From positions 62,001-126,000 of the forward strand of contig NZ_PYBV01000021.1 of assembly GCF_003205615.1 (NCBI RefSeq): DNA of 64,000 nt, given 5' to 3'. Both the position numbers and the translations under genes were made by a program. The notes under the pieces are model-generated. The model saw nothing but the letters and a program-made list of their open reading frames with translations. It was not told the DNA's origin and did not search any database. This stretch comes from Micromonospora arborensis. Its GTDB lineage: Bacteria; Actinomycetota; Actinomycetes; Mycobacteriales; Micromonosporaceae. Positions 58,358-64,000 of the stretch are shown here, in pieces (position 1 is the first letter of the stretch; every line of letters starts with the position of its first letter).

Positions 58358-59065
58358 TCACCGACCGATCAGGTCGAACAGTTCCAGCCGCGCGGCGGCG
58401 TCCCGGGCGATCAGAAAGCCGGCGATGCCGAGGATCCAGCCCAGCGCGTTGCCCGCCTTCGTGACGATCCAGGCGTTCAGGCGAGCCAGCACCGGCTCGA
58501 CCAGCGCCGGACGGGCCACCCTGGCAGCCAGCAACAGCACCGCCGGCAACACCATGACCAGGCAGTATCCGGCGAGCAGCACCACCACGGCCACCGCGCC
58601 GACCCCCGAGGTGGCCAACAGACCCACCGCACCGAGGTACGGAAGCATTGTCGCCACCTCGGCAAGTGCGGCGAGCAACGCGAGCCCGACCAACCAGCGG
58701 GCCGAGGAGTCACCGGCGGTGGCCCGGTCCCGCCACCGCAACACACCACCGGTGCGGGGACGCCGTTTGCCGTCGTAGCGAAAGCTGAGCGCCAGCATCG
58801 CGACGCCCAGGACGAGTTGCGCCCAGAGCACACCCCGGTTGTCCAGGGCGCCGCCCAGCGCGTCGGCCAACCTGCTGCCGCCCCAGACCAGCAACAGCCC
58901 CACCGCGAGGTAGAACGCCGCGATCGTGGCGAGATAACCCAGGATCCGTCGGGCGTTGACCGGCCCGGGGGCGAGTAACAACCAGACCGGGATGAAGAGG
59001 GTGCCGATGCTGGTGCTGTCGATCAACGCCAGCCCAGCCAGCGACAACAGCAACGCGACGGTCAT
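58358..59065 (-). CDS. GAP (Sap, sulfolipid-addressing) family membrane protein
   Basis: 235-aa protein with about six helices: LLLSLAGLALIDSTSIGTLFIPVWLLLAP, LATIAAFYLAVGLLLVWGG, LVLGVAMLALSFRYDGKRRP, and others. It is of the GAP/Sap family related to lysine exporters, implicated in glycolipid export in mycobacteria. The cargo here is unknown. Start ATG 59065, since the preceding residues are poor in conserved features. Confidence 0.82.
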   Translation of the reverse strand: MTVALLLSLAGLALIDSTSIGTLFIPVWLLLAPGPVNARRILGYLATIAAFYLAVGLLLVWGGSRLADALGGALDNRGVLWAQLVLGVAMLALSFRYDGKRRPRTGGVLRWRDRATAGDSSARWLVGLALLAALAEVATMLPYLGAVGLLATSGVGAVAVVVLLAGYCLVMVLPAVLLLAARVARPALVEPVLARLNAWIVTKAGNALGWILGIAGFLIARDAAARLELFDLIGR

Positions 59066-59184
59066 GTCGTACCGGTTCGAAGAGCGGACACGCAATCAGT
59101 GTCCGGCCTTGATTGCGCCGCCGAGTCGGCCGCGATCAGGAGAAACGCGTACATCCTTCGACGGAGGCTCGCGGAGTCGGCGGG

Positions 59185-59430
59185 CTAGCGGGCCTGGGCC
59201 CAGCCGGTGAAACGTTCGGTCAGGTTGCCCGGAGGTGTGCCGCCGTGCAGATCGGTGAGTTCTTCGGTTGCCTCGGCCTGCACCTGCCTCAGGTGCTCGA
59301 TCAGCTCGTCGCGGCGACCGCGATACTCGCCGAGCAAGCGCAGCTTCGCGGCCGAACAGGGCCACGCGATCCCGCAGGTTCGGCAGCGCCACGCCGGCTT
59401 CATGGCCACGTGCTCCGAGCGGCCGGCCAT
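59185..59430 (-). CDS. Small CxxC protein, operon with 59431-59748
   Basis: 81-aa protein with two Cys pairs in WRCRTCGIAWPCSAAK, then LLGEYRGRRDELIEHLRQVQ, a helix. Such small proteins are often found beside DUF5753/DUF397 regulators in actinomycetes. The CxxC-x5-C layout suggests metal or disulfide use. Its ATG directly follows the neighbour's stop (TAGATG). MKPAWRC (from 59403) is an alternative start. Confidence 0.6.
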   Translation of the reverse strand: MAGRSEHVAMKPAWRCRTCGIAWPCSAAKLRLLGEYRGRRDELIEHLRQVQAEATEELTDLHGGTPPGNLTERFTGWAQAR

Positions 59431-59748
59431 CTAGCGAGCCCGCACTGGGAGACGTCGGACCTGCTGACGGGTCGCGGGGCGAGTTGGCTCGGACGGACCG
59501 GATGGCAACAGGTCGACCCCTTCGCGGAGCACGAACAACTCCCGCTTGGCCCGTGCGCAGCCGTCCGGTCCCACCTCGTACGCCTCGATCCAGGTCCATC
59601 CGTGATAGGTGTGGCGGTCGGTCAGTTCGCGAATGATCCGAACGTTGATTGGACGGACGAACTGCGGGCTGGCGGCGCGGGTCAGGCGAACGAGGTCGCC
59701 GGCCTTCATCGTCCCGATCATTTCGGTGGTCTTCGACTTGTCCGGCAT
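59431..59748 (-). CDS. Small hypothetical protein divergent from DUF5753 regulator
   Basis: 105-aa protein beginning MPDKSKTTEMIGTMKAGDL, then VRLTRAASPQFVRPINVRII and a basic tail. Not recognised; the SH3-like feel (DLVRLTR) is tentative. ATG has an exceptionally strong GAGGAGGGGG 6 nt upstream. A perfect 11-bp stem (59772-59808) lies in its leader and may influence translation. Confidence 0.6.
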   Translation of the reverse strand: MPDKSKTTEMIGTMKAGDLVRLTRAASPQFVRPINVRIIRELTDRHTYHGWTWIEAYEVGPDGCARAKRELFVLREGVDLLPSGPSEPTRPATRQQVRRLPVRAR

Positions 59749-59771
59749 GGGTTCCCCCTCCTCGTTCGGGA

Positions 59772-59808
59772 GGGGCCGCCTCTGAGTGCTCGCCCACGAG
59801 GCGGCCCC
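59772..59808 (-). promoter_or_regulatory. 11-bp stem-loop in leader of 59748 gene
   Basis: GGGGCCGCCTC and GAGGCGGCCCC pair exactly around a 15-nt loop, starting a few bases upstream of the ribosome site of the minus-strand operon. It could be an attenuator, protein-binding site or a terminator for upstream transcription. Confidence 0.45.
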
Positions 59809-59948
59809 GTTACGAACGCGACCGCCGGGTCTCGGGTAGTCCCTGCCGGTCACGCCGTCTCAGACACACGCTGCCAAGGGTTGCGAGCCGAATACACTGC
59901 GTAGGAATATCTCTTGTGGACGTCTCGGACGTACTTGAGGAGAAGCGG

Positions 59949-60698
59949 ATGAACCGGGCAGTCGCCGACGCCATGTCGAAATCCGGCCTGACCGCCGACA
60001 GTCTCGCCGCCCAGATCGGGGTGGATCCCAAGACGGCGGCCAAGTGGGCGAACCCGGGACGGATTCCGCAGACTCGTCACCGGTCAAAGGTCGCGGAGGT
60101 GCTCGGCCGCGACGAGGGCGACCTGTGGCCCGACCTGTTCAAGAGGCGCGAGCCGGCGTGGTTCCGGCCCTGGACGGACATCGAGCGCGAAGCGACGGGA
60201 CTCCGGTGGTACGAGTCCGCGGTGTTGCCCGGTCTCCTACAGACCGAGGCGTACGCGCGGGCCGTGTTGAGCAGCGGGCTCTGGGCCGATGACGACCTGG
60301 AGGCACACGTGGAAACCCGCCTCCGCCGGCAGGCCGCCGTGTTCGATCGGCCTCGCCCACCGTTGAGTGTCTTCGTCATCGACGAGGCCGCGCTGCGCCG
60401 GGGAAGACCCGACATCATGGCCGACCAACTCGATCATCTGATCGTGCTCGCCGAGCGGCCGGCCGTGATGATCCACGTGCTCCCGCTGACCGCCGGCCTC
60501 CACCCCGGCCAGGCCGGCCCGTTCGTCATCGCCAGCACCCCGGACGGCGGGGATGTCGGCTACCTCGACGACCAGGCGGCTGGGCGCCTCAGTAATGACG
60601 TTGCTCCGCTGTGGGCCGTCTGGGATAGCGTGAGGTCGTTAGCGCTACCGCGAGACCTGACCATCGACCTGATGAGAGCGCGAGCATGGATGACCTGA
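59949..60698 (+). CDS. XRE-family DUF5753 regulator
   Basis: 249-aa regulator with N-terminal helix-turn-helix (MNRAVADAMSKSGLTADSLAAQIGVDPKTAAKW, about 1-35) and the long DUF5753 domain (RPWTDIEREATGLRWYES, LPGLLQTEAYARAVL, VFVIDEAALRRGRPDIMADQ, VGYLDDQAAGRL). These partner with DUF397 proteins in filamentous actinomycetes, where they affect development. ATG 59949 follows GAGGAGAAGCGG. An upstream GTG (59917) would add 11 residues. Its 3' end overlaps the DUF397 gene by 13 bp. Confidence 0.92.
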   Translation: MNRAVADAMSKSGLTADSLAAQIGVDPKTAAKWANPGRIPQTRHRSKVAEVLGRDEGDLWPDLFKRREPAWFRPWTDIEREATGLRWYESAVLPGLLQTEAYARAVLSSGLWADDDLEAHVETRLRRQAAVFDRPRPPLSVFVIDEAALRRGRPDIMADQLDHLIVLAERPAVMIHVLPLTAGLHPGQAGPFVIASTPDGGDVGYLDDQAAGRLSNDVAPLWAVWDSVRSLALPRDLTIDLMRARAWMT

Positions 60699-60889
60699 CC
60701 GGCGCCCGTTGGCGCAAGAGCACCCGCAGCAGCTCGAACGGTGGGGCGTGCGTGGAGGTGGCCGACAATCTGCCGGGTGTCGTGCTGGTCCGCGACACGA
60801 AGGACCGCGACGGCGGCACGCTGACGTTCGGGCCGGCCGCCTGGGCGGGCTTCGTCCGGCTGGCAACGAAGATCGGCCCCGTCGGCTGA
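60686..60889 (+). CDS. DUF397 partner protein
   Basis: 67-aa DUF397 protein (ARWRKSTRSSSNGGACVEVADN, VLVRDTKDRDGGTLTFGPAAW). These small proteins are encoded with DUF5753 regulators and likely bind them. Start ATG inside the regulator's coding end. Ends 70 bp before a convergent toxin gene. Confidence 0.95.
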   Translation: MDDLTGARWRKSTRSSSNGGACVEVADNLPGVVLVRDTKDRDGGTLTFGPAAWAGFVRLATKIGPVG

Positions 60890-60959
60890 CACGTTGGTCC
60901 AGCTCGGCCGCCTGCGACAGGTGACGCGGCGGTGTCGGCGTCGACCACCCTGCCGCCCT

Positions 60960-61358
60960 TCAGGCCAGGTCGAGGATGCTCCAGTTGGCCGGGAGGACCT
61001 TCGCCGCCGCTTTGGGCTGCGCGGTCGCGTAGTGCGCCTCGTGGGTGAGTGCCGCACTGGCGGCCTGACCGAGCGAGATGTCCCCGCCGACAGCGCGGGC
61101 CAGCGTGCCCGTCGCTCGCACATCGTCGGCATCGAGCGGCAGCACGCAAATCATCGGGGCGCTCACCATCAGGGCCAGCAGCGCGGCGCCAACCTCGTCG
61201 CCCGCGCCCGCGATGGCGACCGCCAGACAGGCGGCCGGAACGGCCACCTGCCGGCCCTCGTCGGCGACCTCCAGCATCAGCTCCCCCACCGATACGTTGC
61301 CCTCGATGTAGGCCGTCAACGCCGACGCGTCGAACACGGCCGCGATCCGATCGCTCAT
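60960..61358 (-). CDS. PIN-domain toxin (VapC-like)
   Basis: 132-aa PIN-fold ribonuclease-like protein. Acidic residues in VFDASALTAYIEG, and ISLGQAASAALTHEAHYAT near the third motif. It matches type II VapC toxins, which cut RNA, usually tRNA or rRNA. Its ATG overlaps the antitoxin stop (ATGA). The N-terminal Asp is in FDASA rather than VDASA. Confidence 0.82.
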   Translation of the reverse strand: MSDRIAAVFDASALTAYIEGNVSVGELMLEVADEGRQVAVPAACLAVAIAGAGDEVGAALLALMVSAPMICVLPLDADDVRATGTLARAVGGDISLGQAASAALTHEAHYATAQPKAAAKVLPANWSILDLA

Positions 61359-61606
61359 CCGGCACGACCCAACATCCGACGACCTTCGGCCAGGGCGTCG
61401 GCCGGAATGGGCGTCGCCAGCCGCTCCCGCCACCGCGCCCTGCCCGCCTCGGTCACCTCGATGCCAGCCCGGCGCAGCACCTCCTGAAGGTGCGCGGCGG
61501 CCATCTGCGCCCGTACCGCCGCGGTGATCGCGGCCGAGACGTTGGGCTGCTGGTCGAGCCACTCCGCGACGTCGTCGGGGAGGCTCACGGAGCGCTTCAC
61601 GGTCAT
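61355..61606 (-). CDS. Ribbon-helix-helix antitoxin (VapB-like)
   Basis: 83-aa antitoxin. N-terminal RHH DNA-binding segment MTVKRSVSLPDDVAEWLDQQ (a single beta strand then helix) and a C-terminal helical toxin-binding tail. It would neutralise the PIN protein and repress its own promoter. TAGGCT lies 7 nt before the ATG, so the mRNA is probably leaderless. Confidence 0.82.
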   Translation of the reverse strand: MTVKRSVSLPDDVAEWLDQQPNVSAAITAAVRAQMAAAHLQEVLRRAGIEVTEAGRARWRERLATPIPADALAEGRRMLGRAG

Positions 61607-61614
61607 GTCCGTCA

Positions 61615-61648
61615 GCCTACCAATTTCGGTAGCACCGATGGTATTACC
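61615..61648. promoter_or_regulatory. Toxin-antitoxin operator repeats
   Basis: GGTAGCACC (61628-61636) and GGTATTACC (61640-61648) are near-palindromes 12 bp apart, and CTACC-N6-GGTAG overlaps them. They lie just upstream of the TAGGCT -10 (minus strand), where RHH antitoxins usually bind. Confidence 0.5.
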
Positions 61649-61667
61649 GTGCACCTGGTGAGGGCGG

Positions 61668-62714
61668 TCAGCGGCGGCCACGTCGACTCCGTCGGCGCGG
61701 CCGGACCACTCCGGGCATCCCCGTCGACGGCCACCCGTCCAGCTCGGACGGGGGCACGCCGCGCCGGAGCAGGTCGTCCAGCAGCAGGGCCAGCGAGTAG
61801 TCGGGGTGCAGGCTCAGCGTGCGCTCCAGCGCGACCGCCGCCAACGCCCCCTGCCCCGCACGCCAGGCCGCGAACGCCAGCAGAGCGCCCGGCGCGGCGG
61901 CCAACGTCGGCTCGGCCCGGCGCAGCACGTCGGTCCAGAGGGCGATGTCCCGGTCCCGACCGTCGGTGCGCTCCCAGGCGTGATCGCGGATCGGCAGGTG
62001 GGTCATCAGCAGGCTCAACCAGGCCACCTCGTCGTCGTCCAGCCGCTCACCGCGGCGTTGCCGACGTTGGGCCTCGCGGACCGCCGCGACCCCGGCGGAG
62101 TACATCGTCCGGCTGCCGAGCAGGTCCTCCGGGGGCGCCTGTTCCAGCAACTCGGTCAGTCGGAGCCGAGCGCGGGCGGTGGCCGCGCTCGCCGCCTCCC
62201 GGGCCGGGCCGTCCACCGGTGACACCTGCGCCACGAGAGCGGCCCGGTCGGGGAGTGCGACCTGGCCGGCGAAGACCGCCGAGGCGGTCACCGGGTTGGC
62301 GACCGGGTCGTAGCGCCGCCCCTCGGGCGGGCAGCAGTCGGGCTCGGTGCACAGGTAGGACCACCACCGGCCCTCGGTCACCCGCAGCGCGTCGAGCACC
62401 TCCAAGCCGGCAGCGCCCAGTGCGGCGCGCACCGCGTCCACGGCCGGAGTGACACGGTCGGGCGGCCCGTAGCCGACCACGGTGGCGGCATCCGCCCCCT
62501 GCCGGCGGATCACGGCGGCCAGGTGCCGGGCGCGCTCGACGAGATCGGCCGACGGGTCGGGCAGGTCTGCGCGGGCGGCGAAGATGATCTGCCGGCCGAG
62601 CAACGCCACGGCGACCACGCTGTCGGTGGGATGGAAGCCGAGCAGGTACGGCACAGCGGCGATCAGGTCGGCGGGCGAGCGGACGGCGAGCTGGGGGCGT
62701 TCGGTCGAGGTCAT
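61668..62714 (-). CDS. DUF4192 domain protein
   Basis: 348-aa actinobacterial protein. N-terminal [24 protein letters not shown] is the DUF4192 signature, with [17 protein letters not shown] (a conserved Cys cluster) and [16 protein letters not shown] following. Function unknown; the repeated-Ala helices at the C-terminus suggest a TPR-like region, ending [14 protein letters not shown] 62714. A TTATCCACA box (62772-62780) lies about 58 bp upstream. Confidence 0.9.
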   Translation of the reverse strand: MTSTERPQLAVRSPADLIAAVPYLLGFHPTDSVVAVALLGRQIIFAARADLPDPSADLVERARHLAAVIRRQGADAATVVGYGPPDRVTPAVDAVRAALGAAGLEVLDALRVTEGRWWSYLCTEPDCCPPEGRRYDPVANPVTASAVFAGQVALPDRAALVAQVSPVDGPAREAASAATARARLRLTELLEQAPPEDLLGSRTMYSAGVAAVREAQRRQRRGERLDDDEVAWLSLLMTHLPIRDHAWERTDGRDRDIALWTDVLRRAEPTLAAAPGALLAFAAWRAGQGALAAVALERTLSLHPDYSLALLLDDLLRRGVPPSELDGWPSTGMPGVVRPRRRSRRGRR

Positions 62715-62771
62715 GGCGGAAGCCTGCGGCGGGCCGACCCGGCTCCGCCGCCCCTGTGGACGACACGCGGC

Positions 62772-62780
62772 TTATCCACA
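62772..62780 (+). promoter_or_regulatory. DnaA-box-like TTATCCACA
   Basis: Exact match to TTATNCACA between DUF4192 and fructosamine kinase genes. An isolated site; binding not shown. Confidence 0.3.
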
Positions 62781-62887
62781 GTTACTCAGCGTGTTCTCCC
62801 TGCTCATCCCGCACCCACGGGTCCCGAAAGAGAGCCGATGTCCTCGGGCGGCGGCGTGGTGTCGTGGGGAGCGGTTACCGTGCGCTG

Positions 62888-63799
62888 ATGGACCTGGCGT
62901 ACCTGCGCGCACACCCGGCACACCTGCCGACCTTCCGGACCCACCAGCGGATCCGGGAGACGCCGGTCGCCGGTGGGCAGATCTGCGCCGCCGCTCGGCT
63001 CACCCTGGACGACGGCCACTCGGTCTTTGCCAAGTCCTGGCCGGAGGGGGCCGGGCGGCCGGCGCCGGAGGGTTTCTTCGCCGCCGAGGCGGCCGGCCTC
63101 CGTTGGCTGCGGGAGGCCGACGCGGTCGGCGTACCCGAGGTGATCGTGGCGTTGCCCGACCTGCTGGCGCTCGACTGGGTGGAGCCCGGCGAGCCGACGC
63201 CGGAGGCCGCGGAACGCTTCGGCCGGGAGTTGGCCGACCTGCACCGGGCGGGTTCAGCCGCCTTCGGTGCGACCTGGCCGGGTTTCATCGGGTCACTTCC
63301 ACAAGACAACACCCCCGCCGACGGGCCGTGGTCGACGTGGTTCACCGAGCGACGCCTCTCCCCCTACCTGCGCCGCTCGGTCGACGGAGGCGCGTTGACC
63401 AGCGCCGACGCCATGCTGGTCGAGCAGGTGATGGATCAGGTCGGCGGGCTCGGCGGCGACGAGCCGCCCGCACGCATCCACGGCGACCTGTGGCCGGGCA
63501 ACGTGCTGTGGGGCTTCGACCGGGCCTGGCTTGTCGACCCGGCGGCGCACGGCGGGCACCGCGAGACCGATCTGGCCCAGCTCGCACTCTTCGGCGGCAT
63601 CCCCTATCTGGATCGGGTGCTGGCCGCCTATCAGGAAAGTTGGCCGCTACCGGAGGGCTGGCGCGAACGGGTGCCGCTGCACCAACTGCATCTGCTGCTC
63701 GTGCACACCGCGCTCTTCGGCGGCGGTTACCGAGATGCGGTCGTCCAAACCGCCCGTGCCGTCCTGGGCCGGGCCGAGCGCGCTACGGTCGACAGGTGA
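62888..63799 (+). CDS. Fructosamine kinase family protein
   Basis: 303-aa kinase of the fructosamine-3-kinase/aminoglycoside phosphotransferase fold. It phosphorylates sugars attached to protein amines, aiding their removal. Visible are FAKSWPEG (nucleotide Lys), [12 protein letters not shown] (catalytic loop), [21 protein letters not shown] (metal binding) and an N-terminal P-loop-like [18 protein letters not shown] lies 6 nt before ATG 62888. It overlaps moaA by 4 bp. Confidence 0.93.
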   Translation: MDLAYLRAHPAHLPTFRTHQRIRETPVAGGQICAAARLTLDDGHSVFAKSWPEGAGRPAPEGFFAAEAAGLRWLREADAVGVPEVIVALPDLLALDWVEPGEPTPEAAERFGRELADLHRAGSAAFGATWPGFIGSLPQDNTPADGPWSTWFTERRLSPYLRRSVDGGALTSADAMLVEQVMDQVGGLGGDEPPARIHGDLWPGNVLWGFDRAWLVDPAAHGGHRETDLAQLALFGGIPYLDRVLAAYQESWPLPEGWRERVPLHQLHLLLVHTALFGGGYRDAVVQTARAVLGRAERATVDR

Positions 63800-64000
63800 G
63801 CGTCGCCCCGGGGACCGACGGCGTCCTCGTCGACCGGTACGGCCGCGTCGCTCGGGACCTGCGTGTGTCCCTCACTGACAAGTGCAACCTGCGCTGCACC
63901 TACTGCATGCCGGCCGAGGGGCTGCCCTGGCTGGCCGGCCCGGAGGTGCTGACCGACGAGGAAGTCGTCCGGCTGGTCCGGGTGGCCGTCGAGCGGCTCG
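63796..64000 (+). CDS. moaA: GTP 3',8-cyclase MoaA, N-terminal fragment
   Basis: 68 codons before the window ends. Radical-SAM enzyme that starts molybdopterin synthesis by cyclising GTP. The SAM/[4Fe-4S] motif is in [15 protein letters not shown] (C-x3-C-x2-C). GTG 63796 overlaps the kinase stop (GTGA), and TACGGT 6 nt upstream suggests an additional leaderless promoter within the kinase gene. With mobA and fdhD upstream, it shows the organism makes molybdoenzymes. Confidence 0.96.
   Translation, partial: MSVAPGTDGVLVDRYGRVARDLRVSLTDKCNLRCTYCMPAEGLPWLAGPEVLTDEEVVRLVRVAVERL

Noticed and set aside
1-64000. tRNA, rRNA, insertion sequence or prophage
   Set aside because: Scanning both strands by eye I saw no cloverleaf-like gene, rRNA stretch, transposase or phage structural gene. 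A covariance-model search would settle small RNAs.

Overview
The window is high-GC actinobacterial DNA. Many start codons are GTG. Features such as the Bpa proteasome activator, DUF5753/DUF397 regulator pairs, SigE-type sigma factors, DUF5701, DUF5926 and DUF4192 point to a mycelial actinomycete, most likely Micromonosporaceae (Micromonospora-like). It looks like ordinary chromosome: I see no phage, insertion sequence, rRNA, tRNA or CRISPR array. About 75 genes are supported. At least 22 starts have a TANNNT hexamer 6-8 nt upstream, the arrangement expected of leaderless transcripts; I used this to choose several starts.

Layout. 1-6.7 kb: a CorA fragment, an aminotransferase, small enzymes, then a coupled three-gene cassette (LicC-like cytidylyltransferase, glycerol-1-phosphate dehydrogenase-like enzyme, CDP-alcohol phosphotransferase) that looks like a pathway for a nucleotide-activated polyol phosphate. 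6.7-7.06 kb: two large inverted repeats and a G/C-only tract. 7-13 kb: a glycosyltransferase divergent from an Fpg/Nei glycosylase, a polyprenyl-phosphate sugar transferase, and a LytS/LytTR two-component pair. 13-18.7 kb: DUF5701, a monooxygenase/AraC cassette bracketed by a 50-bp repeat, a SigE-family sigma factor with a membrane beta-propeller partner, a Uma2 protein, and a response regulator without a kinase. 18.7-26.4 kb: two solute symporters, each with a small membrane partner, around an ABC exporter and a flavin-reductase-like gene that carries a near-perfect parS site.

26.4-32.5 kb is envelope-related: a UDP-glucuronate decarboxylase-like SDR, three tandem LCP ligases, a rhodanese and a glycerophosphodiesterase. 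32.5-38.5 kb holds a sensor kinase, an RsbW-like ATPase, and an ECF sigma/anti-sigma/ABC-2 exporter operon. 38.5-46 kb contains DUF5926, arginine deiminase, NERD-like, ACT and PAS-like proteins, prephenate dehydratase and AIM24. 46-51.5 kb has a zincin, OsmC, paired HAD phosphatases, the Bpa proteasome activator and a hydrolase. 51.5-55.1 kb has an orphan solute-binding lipoprotein, dimethylargininase with a divergent Lrp regulator, and a quinone oxidoreductase behind a textbook SoxR operator. 55.2-64 kb has a YbjN-like protein, molybdenum-cofactor genes (mobA, fdhD, and moaA cut by the window end), a DUF5753/DUF397 regulator pair, a VapBC-like toxin-antitoxin pair, DUF4192 and a fructosamine kinase.

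The most notable findings are the SoxR box, the parS-like site, the AT-rich 19-bp inverted repeat, the polyol-phosphate cassette, the compensated 50-bp repeat pair, and tandem duplications of gene 3' ends with their terminators.
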